From Gracilaria gracilis (lineage: Eukaryota; Rhodophyta; Florideophyceae; Gracilariales; Gracilariaceae): a DNA stretch of 64,000 nucleotides. The notes under the pieces were generated by a model. The model searched no databases. It had not been told where the DNA came from and worked only from the letters and a program-made list of their open reading frames with translations. Position 1 is the stretch's first letter; each line of letters starts with the position of its first letter. Positions 1-9,356 of the stretch are shown one piece after another. The stretch is taken from the NCBI GenBank assembly GCA_030374805.1, contig JARGSG010000019.1, positions 558,001 through 622,000 of the forward strand, written 5' to 3'. The position numbers and the translations under genes were made by a program.

Positions 1-2
1 TA

Positions 3-341
3 GGCTTTAAACTACGGCGCGGGTCAAAGATTCATTACACCACTGAGAGCGGGGTCTTTGGGCTTATAAAGTTCGGAATCAGAGCATGCAGCGACGGAAT
101 TCTGGTAGGAGAACTTACTATTTTCCCTCGGTCTGCAACAGGTCCTCGACGCACAAGCGGACAAAAAGAATTGTATATAGTTCTACGAGGATTCCTCATC
201 CTCGAAGTAGAGGATTCTACACTCCATCTGCGTGAAGGAGACGACGTCGAATTCGAAGATAACACGGTGTTTCAGTTTAGAAACCCACACCTTCGTTCCA
301 CTGACTTAATCTGCCTTCTGTTGCCCACTGAGTACGCGTAG
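3..341 (+). CDS. CENP-C/Mif2-like cupin protein, C-terminal part
   Basis: The frame is open from the window edge to the TAG at 339-341 (about 112 residues), so this is the 3' end of a gene that starts upstream. The fragment contains GILVGELTIFP, a run ending in ELYIVLRGFLILEVED, LREGDDVEFEDNTVF and a final LICLLLPTEYA. This is the strand pattern of a double-stranded beta-helix (cupin), and it most resembles the C-terminal dimerisation cupin of the inner-kinetochore protein CENP-C/Mif2, which binds centromeric nucleosomes. I see only the cupin; the diagnostic CENP-C motif would lie outside the window, so another nuclear cupin remains possible. It converges on the Prp40 gene, whose stop is only 71 bp away. 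Confidence 0.5.
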   Translation, partial: GFKLRRGSKIHYTTESGVFGLIKFGIRACSDGILVGELTIFPRSATGPRRTSGQKELYIVLRGFLILEVEDSTLHLREGDDVEFEDNTVFQFRNPHLRSTDLICLLLPTEYA

Positions 342-412
342 ATAAACATGTAGTTAACAAGAAGTACTCGTCCTTTTGTCCTGCAAGTGAAGTGTTGCTT
401 TGTATCAGTTAT

Positions 413-2971
413 TTACTTTGCCTCTTTCGCACCGAGTTCAACGATTTTACGTTTGTCCTTTAGAGCTCCCAGAATTTCTCGCTTTCGCCTTTCTCTTTGT
501 TCAGCTTTCTCAGCCTCTGAAAGAGGTTTTGCCGAAATTGCCGCTGCCCACCCATCTTCTTCCTCTCTTGGAGGGTCTGAGGCAAACGGAAGAGGGGAAT
601 GGTTCGCGGAGATCCTCACTCGCTTATTCGCTCCCATTTCTTGCAGATCGGCAGGTTCGGCAGAGTTTAACGTGCTCTCGTACTTTCTCTTCGCCACATG
701 CTCTTCTCGTGCTTTCATGGATAACATCAGCACCTTGAAAAGTTCGCGCAATCTCGCCTCTCCCAGTTGGGTCTGTGCCTTGACAAACGACGGGTCTTCT
801 TTCCAAGACTGAGGCATGGAATCAAATGACCGTTCTGTAGATGTCACAGTCCTCGAAAGGAAATCTCTGTACTCCTCCTCCGCGGCCTCCCTCTCCTTTT
901 GTCGTTTTCTCTTCTCCTTCCTCTTCCTGTCCGCTATGAGAGCATCAATAACGACAGGTTCCATACCTTTGAAATATTCTTTTAGGGGCTCTACATTCTG
1001 AAGTGTCTCTACAGTGGTTTCTTCAGAAATCTCTATATTTGCGTCTTTGAGTATGCGTCTAAACGCCTCACGATTTTTGTGAATGATTTGCTCAAACATG
1101 GCTATTGCGTCTTCGAACAGATCCATCGGCGGAGCAGCAAGCTCGGACTCCGGTTTGGCAAAGTCTTCCTTACCAATAATCACAGACACATCCCTCCATC
1201 TTGCAGTGGGTGGAATTTTGCCACTCAAGATCATTTTTTCCACGCCTGCTCTGAAGTCTGCCCTGCTTGCTCTTTGTTTTGCCTTCAGAATCTCCTTTTC
1301 TTTAGCTCGCTTCCTCTGAACAAGAGCGTCCACCTTCTTCTTGAAGTGGCGAATTAGTCTCGCCACATCATCCTCATCCAAATCGCGGTCTTTATCAAGA
1401 TCGAACGAGAACCTTCTCAGTTCCCGAAATGGGGTTGCATCGGTGAATGATGGGTGTACACCAGCAGCTGCTTGGGAAGAAACATGTTCAGATTCCATGT
1501 CTGAGTCTTGCTTCTCAACCTTCTCTTCAGCCTTCACAACAGGAGTCTTGTTCTTGTCTTGCTGAACAGGGAGTAACGCTGGGTGGATTCGATTCTCTAG
1601 TTCTGCACTGATGACCTCAATCACTTTCTTTCTACGCCGTGCACGCTCAACTTTTCCCTTTCGGACGCGCTCGTTGAAAAAGGCTCTTACAAGATTCATT
1701 CGGGATCGCTCTTCAACAGTACCAAAACGAGGATCATCTTCCATCGCCCGCACGTTTTCGCGTCGGCATCGATTCAAATTTGAAACATCGTAAGGTTCAT
1801 TCTTGAAGCACTCTTCCAAGAGAGTAAGAAAGTCTTCAGCCGCGGAGCGAACCCGTAGGATATCACGACGTTTCGCCGACTTCTTCTCCTTGTCACAGTA
1901 TTTGACCCACGCTTCTTTGCGTTTTCCGTACGGAGATGTAAGAGTGTATCTCGCATCTGACGAGCATCCTGACATAACTTCTAGCCACGATGACTGGCTG
2001 TTCATCCCTTTTTCCTTCAACAACTCATGAAAGTGTCGTTGACAGGAGCTCGGAGATAACGATTCCTCAACTTGAACAGATTTCTCTTCGGCTTGCAATT
2101 TTGTCTTTCGGATTTCTGCCCGCTTCAAGAAATATACCTCCGCTTGACGATCGGTCAAGGCCTTCCCATCCCGTGATCTGGGGCGTCGCACCACGCGCTT
2201 TTTTGAGGTATCGGCTTTCTTGTTTTTTCGAGATGCGACAACCTCCCGAAGATCTGGTACATCGGTGCGAGCCTTTTTCAGAGGCGGACCTGCCATCTGC
2301 GCCGGCTTGGTCCACGTAGTCTCACGCGTTCCCTTATTGTAGTAGTACACCTTTCCGTCAGGCGTACGATGTTCTGCCCATTCGGGCTCTGTGTAGTTCG
2401 GAGCCATTTGGGGCACATTTGTCGCAGCTGGAAGTTGTGGGGGGTCGCGGGGGCGCTTGGCAAGAAGGGGGTTGTTCGGACGGGTCCATCTTGTTTCTCG
2501 GGTAGCTGTGTGAAAATAGTACACCCTGCCGTCATTAGTGTGGTGCTCTACCCATCCCGGAGGCAGTGGAGTTACGCCAGGGGCAGGAGCAGCGTTCGCA
2601 ATTTGCGGGGGTCGAGGGCCATTGGGAGGGGCATTTGGCGCAGCAGGGCTGGTAGCAAAGCCGGGAGGTGGTTCCCACTGCGTCTTCTCGGTGACAGAAT
2701 TATAGTAGTATATCCGACCATCCTCCATGCGATGCTGCCTCCAGACGCTATTGCTAGGCGGCGTTGGACGAGGAGCTGGTTGCGGAAAGCGAGCAGTTGG
2801 CTCTACCCACGTGGTTTGGCCAGACTTTCGGTTGTACCAGTAAGGCCTGCCGTCTGCGGCGTACACCTTGGACCATTCTGTTTCAGCAGCGGGGGCATGG
2901 TGCTGCGGTGGTGGTGGTCGGCGCATCCACGCCGGGCGAGTTAACGCCTTTCCGCGGCCAGTGCCAGACAT
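413..2971 (-). CDS. PRPF40: Prp40/TCERG1-like WW-FF splicing factor
   Basis: The protein has 852 residues from an ATG at 2971. Four WW domains lie at about residues 32-58, 75-101, 137-164 and 196-222; each has the first Trp, a YYY/YWY block and the closing W-x-x-P. A basic linker and several FF-type repeats follow (for example around the segment with RAFFNERVRKGK and the later FEQIIHKNREAFRRIL), then a Lys/Glu-rich helical tail. Prp40 joins the U1 snRNP to branch-point factors by using WW domains to bind proline-rich ligands. Usual Prp40 has two WW domains and TCERG1/CA150 has three, so four is unusual and the Prp40-versus-TCERG1 assignment is not settled. It is divergent from CDC27, sharing a 463-bp intergenic region. 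Confidence 0.85.
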   Translation of the reverse strand: MSGTGRGKALTRPAWMRRPPPPQHHAPAAETEWSKVYAADGRPYWYNRKSGQTTWVEPTARFPQPAPRPTPPSNSVWRQHRMEDGRIYYYNSVTEKTQWEPPPGFATSPAAPNAPPNGPRPPQIANAAPAPGVTPLPPGWVEHHTNDGRVYYFHTATRETRWTRPNNPLLAKRPRDPPQLPAATNVPQMAPNYTEPEWAEHRTPDGKVYYYNKGTRETTWTKPAQMAGPPLKKARTDVPDLREVVASRKNKKADTSKKRVVRRPRSRDGKALTDRQAEVYFLKRAEIRKTKLQAEEKSVQVEESLSPSSCQRHFHELLKEKGMNSQSSWLEVMSGCSSDARYTLTSPYGKRKEAWVKYCDKEKKSAKRRDILRVRSAAEDFLTLLEECFKNEPYDVSNLNRCRRENVRAMEDDPRFGTVEERSRMNLVRAFFNERVRKGKVERARRRKKVIEVISAELENRIHPALLPVQQDKNKTPVVKAEEKVEKQDSDMESEHVSSQAAAGVHPSFTDATPFRELRRFSFDLDKDRDLDEDDVARLIRHFKKKVDALVQRKRAKEKEILKAKQRASRADFRAGVEKMILSGKIPPTARWRDVSVIIGKEDFAKPESELAAPPMDLFEDAIAMFEQIIHKNREAFRRILKDANIEISEETTVETLQNVEPLKEYFKGMEPVVIDALIADRKRKEKRKRQKEREAAEEEYRDFLSRTVTSTERSFDSMPQSWKEDPSFVKAQTQLGEARLRELFKVLMLSMKAREEHVAKRKYESTLNSAEPADLQEMGANKRVRISANHSPLPFASDPPREEEDGWAAAISAKPLSEAEKAEQRERRKREILGALKDKRKIVELGAKEAK

Positions 2972-3434
2972 TGGTCAATGCGGTCGGACGTGCGTCATAA
3001 CGGCGCGCAAGGCGTCCAAGAACATAAGAAGAGCGGTGACGTAGGGCGAAGAAAGCGCAAGAAAGTAAGAAGGAAAGCACTGCAGGTATGGCGATCGCCT
3101 CGTCGCTCTGGCGAAGACGTTGCGATCTGATCGCTCGAGCCCCTCTGTCGAGGCGGCGCTTGACGCGAGTTCACCGCCGGGCAACTGGTGCGCCAAGGCG
3201 GACTCCGCCGCAGCGGTGCCGCCGTGTTTTTATTCCAGTTTTTGAAAAAACATTTGCGACGCGGGAGCGCCCCCCCATCAATCAAACTTGATTTTGAAAT
3301 TCCCGCTCCTGTGTCATGTCATTACCCATGAGCCATGGCTTCTGCCCTCGTCGATTTCCCAGCGTTAAGCATCTCGTCTCCCCCCGCTCTTCTTCGACAC
3401 TGCCGCCCCATCAGAACAGCCTCGTCGTGGCAAG

Positions 3435-5537
3435 ATGTTCACGGCTCTCCTTCCTTCTAACCATAATCTATCTGAGCATCTTCTTCGAACGGCAGCCGAG
3501 CATTCTCTGCGCGCTTTTTTGGAGCCCAACGCTGTTTTCCTCGCCCAATTGCTACATACAACATACCCGTCACATACGTCTGCAAACTTGCTTGCCACCG
3601 CTCACCTCCGTCAGGGCAACTTCTCACAGGCGGCTCAGGTTCTAACTCCCCCAACAACTCCCGAAAACCGCTATCTTTATGCCGTATGTCTCACTCGTAT
3701 CGGTACTGCCGACGCGCTTCGCGATGCTGAAACCTACCTTCGCGGCGCCCACGCCTCAATTGACGTCGACATTCACTCCATCCCACTTCATTCCATCCCT
3801 GGATCAGCTGCCGGTCTTTATCTGCTGGGTTCAATTTGTCAACGAACAGGCCGAAAAGACGAAGCCATCGCTCTATATCGCAGAGCCATCAATGCGAACC
3901 CAACCTTATGGCTTGCGTTTGAAGCGCTGGCGAACATGGGAATCGTTACAAAAGCTGAAGTAGTACTTCCTGCCCAATCCGATGCCGAAGCTCTCGAACG
4001 TCTGCAGCAGCAACCTCAATTCTTTCCGCACACAGTCGATGTCACCACCCCGCGCCCTTCGAAACCCCCGCGAGACACGTCGGCTTTGCGACCCCATTCA
4101 AATTCGATGCGCCATTTGTCATCCAGGACTCCTCGTGAATCAGACTTTGTAACACCTTCTCCGATAATGAGCCGTTTGCAGACGCGCGCGCCCAACGAAA
4201 TACGCACACCATCGGCACCGAATCATGTGGGTCGTCATGGTATCAGACGGGTGTCCAGGATTTCTAGTTCACCAAGCAGCGCCGTAAACGGTCTACGTTT
4301 AGGACGTCGTTCTAGAAACGTAGCGTTGGATGATTCAGTTCGAAATCCAGTGGATTTGTTTGCCACCACCCCCGACAGAAACTCAAGATCGACTACAATG
4401 CCGGTAACGTCATCTATGAAGGGGAAGTCTGACGGCTCTCCGTTTGCCACAGAAACGTCTCTGGCGGCTGACAACGAGAAGAATGAGATCGCCGGCGCCA
4501 TGGATCTTATTCGGAGTCTAGGGCAAATAGTTTCTGAACTGGGTCGCTTTCGTTGTGCTCGTGCGATTGAGCTGTCAAATTGCTTACCCGCCAAACACAG
4601 AAGCAGCGGGTTTGTGCTTTCCCTTAGGGGTAAAGCATTTCTCGAACGTGGAGACTATGTAGCAGCGGAGCAAGAGTTCAGAAAGGCACTTCGAATAGAA
4701 CCTATGCGCACAGATGGGGTAGTAGAGTACTATTCAACTGTACTGTGGCATCTGAAGAAGGAAAAGGCCTTGGCTCAGCTAGCCATCAACGTGCAACGCA
4801 TCTATCCTGTGTCATCAAGTGCATGGAGCGCGGCAGGGAATTGTTACTCGATACAACAAGATCCTGATGCAGCCCTCAAGTTCTTCCAGCGGGCCATTGC
4901 TACGTCAAAGACACCCAACGCGTACGCCTACACTCTATGTGGCCATGAGTATGTCGTGAAGGAAGACTTCGATTCTGCGCTTGCATCGTACCGAGAGGCG
5001 CTTAATATTGACGAAAGACATTATAACGCAATGTATGGAATTGGGCAAGTCCTGCAAAAACAAGAGAAGTTTGGCCTGGCTCAAAATCATTTTAGGAATG
5101 CGGTACTCGTTAATCCACTTAACTCGACTCTGCACTACCACCTTGGAGTATCGATGGCGGCCGGAGCGAATGTGGTAGCCGAGAAAGCTTCTTACAAGAC
5201 AACTCAACATGCTCTCATATCAGCCTTGGCAGAGCTAGAGACCGCAGCGAACTTGGACCCGCGTAATCCCGTTCCAAGATTCGAAAGGGCAAAGATTTTG
5301 ATCGCGATGCATCGACTTCCGGATGCGCGAAAACAACTGGAAGACTTGAGGGAATCTCTTCCAAAGGAGGCGGAGGTCCATTATCAGTTGAGTTTGGTAT
5401 GTCAACATCTGGGAGATAGTGACGAAGCCCTGCAAGCACTTCACACGGCTCTCGATATCGAACCAAAAGAAAGAAAATATAAGAAAGCTTTAGATTCACT
5501 GAGCAATGCATTTGAAGCAGCGTCATCTGGTCTGTAG
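3435..5537 (+). CDS. CDC27: APC3/CDC27 subunit of the anaphase-promoting complex
   Basis: A single-exon gene of 700 residues starting at an ATG after a short G-poor leader. The N-terminal 150 residues form TPR helices (including NLLATAHLRQGNFSQAAQVL and GAAGLYLLGSICQRTGRKDEA-like units). A disordered Ser/Arg/Pro-rich middle (about 185-330) follows, then a C-terminal superhelix of consecutive TPRs (for example GKAFLERGDYVAAEQEFRKA, CGHEYVVKEDFDSALASYRE and VCQHLGDSDEALQALHTAL). This N-TPR/linker/C-TPR arrangement is that of CDC27, the scaffold that receives the Ile-Arg tails of Cdc20/Cdh1 and APC10 in the ubiquitin ligase driving mitotic exit. Length is close to that of fungal and plant homologues. 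The gene converges on the RNase H2C gene 111 bp downstream. Confidence 0.85.
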   Translation: MFTALLPSNHNLSEHLLRTAAEHSLRAFLEPNAVFLAQLLHTTYPSHTSANLLATAHLRQGNFSQAAQVLTPPTTPENRYLYAVCLTRIGTADALRDAETYLRGAHASIDVDIHSIPLHSIPGSAAGLYLLGSICQRTGRKDEAIALYRRAINANPTLWLAFEALANMGIVTKAEVVLPAQSDAEALERLQQQPQFFPHTVDVTTPRPSKPPRDTSALRPHSNSMRHLSSRTPRESDFVTPSPIMSRLQTRAPNEIRTPSAPNHVGRHGIRRVSRISSSPSSAVNGLRLGRRSRNVALDDSVRNPVDLFATTPDRNSRSTTMPVTSSMKGKSDGSPFATETSLAADNEKNEIAGAMDLIRSLGQIVSELGRFRCARAIELSNCLPAKHRSSGFVLSLRGKAFLERGDYVAAEQEFRKALRIEPMRTDGVVEYYSTVLWHLKKEKALAQLAINVQRIYPVSSSAWSAAGNCYSIQQDPDAALKFFQRAIATSKTPNAYAYTLCGHEYVVKEDFDSALASYREALNIDERHYNAMYGIGQVLQKQEKFGLAQNHFRNAVLVNPLNSTLHYHLGVSMAAGANVVAEKASYKTTQHALISALAELETAANLDPRNPVPRFERAKILIAMHRLPDARKQLEDLRESLPKEAEVHYQLSLVCQHLGDSDEALQALHTALDIEPKERKYKKALDSLSNAFEAASSGL

Positions 5538-5648
5538 AAGACGCAAATGGCCGTACTGGGAAGCCGTTCAAAGTCTCTTGCATCCAGCTTAGTTGCTCAA
5601 GTCATCGCGTTCCCGAATTACGATCTAGGCGTACACGGCCTGTTTCTC

Positions 5649-6202
5649 CTATTCCTCTTTCGCACCCTCCTCATTCTTGTTCTCCAAAGTTTCCACATCA
5701 ACTGGTTTATGTAATGTTTCGGACACTGATAACCAACTTAAGGCTCGATAGGCCGGATAATTTGGATTGGGATCCACGTCATGCTCGTAAATGTATCCAT
5801 CTGATTCGAGAATGTGGTTTACCTTGAACACCGGCGTTTCCGGCTTGTCTTTGTTGAAGTCGGCGTCCTTTGGTTGCACCTCGACGAAAGCAACTACGTG
5901 AGGAACAGAAGAGCATAGAGATTTGTCAAGTGTGCTGGTGAGAAAAGAACGCAATCGAGTAATCAACTTGTGTGTGTGTGTGACGCAAAACGAAATGGCG
6001 AGAAAAATAACTTACGCGTAGACGTATCTGGAAGGGAAAACTCAGCTGCCTGAAGACGGCGTCCGCGGAAGGACGAAAGAGGATTTGGAAAGGAACAGAA
6101 GGCACGAGCAGTGGGAGCTTCACCGTCTTTGTGCACAGTACAAGGCAGTCGGTGTGCAACAGTCTTGGATGCGCTTGCTTCATCCGAAAACTGTATCTCC
6201 AT
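5649..6202 (-). CDS. RNASEH2C: Ribonuclease H2 subunit C (Rnh203/RNASEH2C), two exons
   Basis: Exon 1 starts at an ATG at 6202 (MEIQFSDEAS) and contains the family signature AHRLPCTVHKDGEAP followed by FRGRRLQ and a FSLPD-type turn. Exon 2 (5649 to about 5934) carries the beta-rich second half ending ALSWLSVSETLHKPVD, the typical C-terminal helix of this small non-catalytic subunit. RNase H2 removes ribonucleotides from DNA and RNA:DNA hybrids; subunit C pairs with B to support the catalytic A subunit. Joining at donor 6023 (GTCTAC, weak) and acceptor 5935 gives 154 residues in frame. The better-looking GTAAGT donor at 6015 breaks the frame, so the exact junction is uncertain. No CTAAC branch motif is seen here, unlike the other introns. 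Confidence 0.65.
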
Positions 6203-6449
6203 CAGAGTACTGTATGAAATGTTTGTATCGCTCGCCTTCAGCAAGGTCAAAGAGTCGGGGACGACAGTGGTCAGCAGATGTCCTCGCAATTTGTGTTGCT
6301 GCAATATGCTGCAGGGGGTGTGGCCACGGTGATAACAAACGGTTAGAGCTCCGGAGTTTTTGTTGTATCTAGGACAAAAGGTGTACCCGGTCGTTGGGAG
6401 TAACCTGATGCCTATCCAGACAAGATTGGTTCTGGTACGAAAATACAAA

Positions 6450-7288
6450 GGTAGTTTTGTTCGAGTTGTCGACGGTTGTGTGCAGTTGACCGAGCAGCGA
6501 GCGCTTTTTATGTTTTCCCGCCAAAAAAGAAAAAAAAACTAACTAAAATGATTTGAAACTGCTCACCATTTGCTATGCTTGGAAAGTATACTGTTGTATA
6601 TATACCATCTCGTTTCGTGGTTTCACACACAACCCCCCTTTGGTTGTTGCTCTACCAAGCATCGATGCAAACGCAAAGTATCATATGTAGTTTTACTTGC
6701 ATCGCTCTCCGCCACAGTTTGCTGGACTGTTAACATAGAGAAGCATCCAGAGTGACACCCTGAACAGAGAGCTACTTGCGAGCAAAAGACAAACAATCAA
6801 CTACTAGTAGAGAGTTCTCTCTCTGAGTACTGCTTTCTTTTTCTGGCAACGGATAAATTGTAAGCGATATGACGCGGATATAACCAGCATCAGTTGTTAT
6901 GGGAACGAATTGTTTATGATATCAGGCGAGCAATACATCAAGGTAGGAATGGTTGTATGGAAAGAAGAGGTTGGCGGGCTTGACATCGTACTGAAGGCAT
7001 CGTCAGATTTGCTTGTAGTGTTGAGTGACGGGTTTCCACACCTTTTTAACTCGGTCGTGCTCGGATCACCTCGTGTGGTGAGCACAAGATAAAAAAAAAA
7101 AAAAAAGTGGTGTTATATATAAAGTTTAGTGTTGATTGCATATGAAGGTGCAACGATAGTGGTTCCAAATGCATATCATGTACTAGATGCTTTGTGAACA
7201 GCAGAACAAGCAGGGTTGTGCTATCAAGAACACGTTGAGCAGCAGGTTATATATTGCTGTGTACTATGTTGGGAAACGGTTGATTGAT
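6450..7288. other. Intergenic, no gene seen
   Basis: About 840 bases between the RNase H2C upstream region and the FkbM stop codon. Only short frames without recognisable domains or coding character occur. An A-tract of 15-16 bases lies near 7091-7106. I see no tRNA or repeat. Confidence 0.5.
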
Positions 7289-8236
7289 TCATTCAAGACC
7301 ATGGCGAACGCACATGAGGTCTGCAAGGCTGGCCTTTTTGTGACGATCAGTTCTGAGCTCAAAGGTCTCCGTATACTCCTCAAAAGTGGGTGCGTTCTTC
7401 CAGTCATCCAAAGCAAACGGATAGTTACACTTGAGACTCGGGGACCTGAACTGGCGGTCATGGCATCTGCCAAAGCCTCTCAAATGGTGGCAAGAATAGC
7501 CCTGTTGATACAGCTGTTCCAAGAGGTCGACGCCCCATTTGGTGCCCTTCTTGCCATGCGCAGCAAACTCGATGCCAATGTAAGGTATCTTTGCGTGGTT
7601 GATAAGCTTTGTGGCGCCCTTCAACACCTCCAGTTCGTGGCCTTCCACGTCGATCTTCATGAACCAAATGTTGTCGGGGTCAGCCGGGAGCGGCACGTCG
7701 TCTAGACGATACACCGGCACCTTGACGGAGTTGTTGGACTTGGTGGTCGGATCGAGGTGATTAATCTTGCCGCACTTGCGCAGATCCGGGCACGGCGACT
7801 GATGAAAGTCGAGGATGGTGGTAGTATTCGACAGCGCGACCGGAATCAAGTAGACGGTATTCGACGCCAGCTTTGCGGGCTTGGACTTGGGCTTGGGCTT
7901 GGAGGAGGAGGAGGAGGAGAAGGAGGAGGCGGAGTAGTGCTCACCCGCAGTGAAGTTGTACACGCTGAGCTTGGCGTTATGTTCGGTCATGACTTTGTTG
8001 AAGAGCGGAATAAGCACCGGACTAGGCTCGAAGGCAATGACGGGATGGCCGTGCTGAAAGGCACTGAGCGTATAAGAGTCGCCGTTATTAGCGCCAATAT
8101 CCAACACAAGCATACGCGCAGCATGCGCAGCACCCAGCCCGGGCGGGAACAGCTGCGGGTTATCGCGCTTGAAGTGCGGCAGCACGTTGGTGCTATACAC
8201 GCGGCGCCGACGCAGGTGCGGCGGCAGCGGCGGCAG

Positions 8237-8292
<56 letters not shown>

Positions 8293-8368
8293 GCGCCGCC
8301 AACGCGACGGCGGCGCAGACGGCGAGCGCGACGGTGGCTACGGCGGCTGCGACGACGGCGGCGGCCAT
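7289..8368 (-). CDS. Secretory FkbM-family SAM-dependent methyltransferase
   Basis: The chosen ATG at 8368 opens a signal peptide (MAAAVVAAAVATVALAVCAA...) and gives 359 residues; the frame is open further upstream but that extension is Arg/Ala-rich low complexity. An (SSP)n linker at about 28-44 follows, encoded by a GAC/GGC-type repeat on the plus strand. The SAM-binding motif is LVLDIGANNGDS (87-97), with an acidic AFEPSP strand after it and the FkbM hallmark WFMKIDVEGHELEVLKGA. FkbM enzymes O-methylate sugars or natural products, so a secretory-pathway polysaccharide methyltransferase is a reasonable inference. Two cysteines in SCHHLRGFGRCH may form a disulfide. A TATATC-type AT island lies about 85 bp upstream. 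The C-terminal half is less GC-rich than the N-terminal half. Confidence 0.8.
8225..8292. repeat. (GGCGAC)n hexanucleotide repeat inside the FkbM gene
   Basis: Direct inspection shows about ten tandem GGCGAC-like units. On the coding (minus) strand they read as Ser-Ser-Pro repeats forming the linker after the signal peptide. Confidence 0.85.
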
Positions 8369-8683
8369 TTTTGCGGGGGCGGAGGTGGGTGGCGGCGCGC
8401 GTTGACGGGCGAGTGGGCACGCGGCGGTGGCTGCCGCATGGCGGCGCGCTGATATAAGGCGGCGCTGCGCGGCGGCTTGCTTTGAGCGGCGGTTGCAATT
8501 AAGTGGGCGCGCGCACGGCGGGGAGACGCGGGCACAATTGGCTTCACGACGGCGGCGGCGGCGCGGGACACGGCGGCTCACGGGCGGCGCGTTTAATTGC
8601 AAGCAACCGGGGAAGCGTACACATATCGTATATGTGAGATATGACAAGAAGAGGGCGGCGACAGGGCGTAAGGCGCTGGCGGG

Positions 8684-8727
8684 CGGCAGCGGCAGCGGCA
8701 GCGGCAGCGGCAGCGGCAGCGGCAGCG
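8684..8727. repeat. (GGCAGC)n microsatellite upstream of FkbM
   Basis: Seven or so perfect GGCAGC units, in the presumed promoter region of the minus-strand FkbM gene. No gene is assigned to the stretch 8369-8929 that contains it. Confidence 0.85.
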
Positions 8728-8929
8728 GCGCAGAGACGTGGCACGGGGTGAACGGCAAACGGAAGATATACGCGGAGAAAAGAGAGAGAGCAAAGACAGG
8801 AGAGAGAGCGGCGGCGCGGAACGAAGAGGCGCCTGAGCAGGTGGCGAATCGCCACATCGGATGTGCGCTTTTCTACGGCGCGCGCTTGAAGAGGCCAACC
8901 GGCGCGCCGGGAGCGCAGCAGCGGAGACG

Positions 8930-9017
8930 GCCTCAGTAGCTCAGTTGGTTCGCGCGTGCAACTCAGAGCGTTAGGCTTTTAACCTAATGGCCGCGGGTTC
9001 GAGCCCCGCCTGAGGTG
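8930..9017 (+). tRNA. tRNA-Lys(TTT) interrupted in the D-loop
   Basis: The acceptor 5' strand is GCCTCAG (8930-8936) and its 3' partner CTGAGGT (9010-9016), with a G-U closing pair and discriminator G; CCA is not encoded. The anticodon arm is TTAGG-CTTTTAA-CCTAA with anticodon TTT (Lys). The T arm is GCGGG-TTCGAGC-CCCGC. The D arm reads GCTC-AGTTGGT then 15 extra bases (TCGCGCGTGCAACTC, about 8950-8964) before AGAGC. Removing them leaves the ordinary AGTTGGTAGAGC D-loop, so the insert is best explained as an ectopic tRNA intron rather than decay. AGTTG before the insert can pair with CAACT at its end, a possible relaxed splice helix. Confidence is high for the tRNA, moderate for the intron ends. 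Confidence 0.85.
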
Positions 9018-9193
9018 GCACTTGTCCTCCGTCGCTGCCTTTTTTTCTTCTTTTTCTTTTTCTTCTCTCGCGCAGCGCGGCGTTCCCCCCCCCGCCGCGC
9101 GAGATGATCTCCTCAAAAAGTGCGTGAGGCCGCCACCAGCTGGCGCCGTTCGCGGCGGCGTACACACGCACGCACGCGCGCACGCACGCACGC

Positions 9194-9319
9194 ATGTGGC
9201 AGCAGCTATGCAGCGCGATATGGAGGCGGCAGCAGCAGCGCCGCCTCTCGGCGCGCCAATGGCGGCGCAGCAGCAGCAGCAGCAGCAGCAACGGCAGCTC
9301 GTCGACAGCGGCAGAGGCA

Positions 9320-9356
<37 letters not shown>

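Noticed and set aside
8225-8727. CRISPR-like or satellite array from the regular GC-rich repeats
   Set aside because: Units are 6 bp without spacers: simple microsatellites, partly coding.
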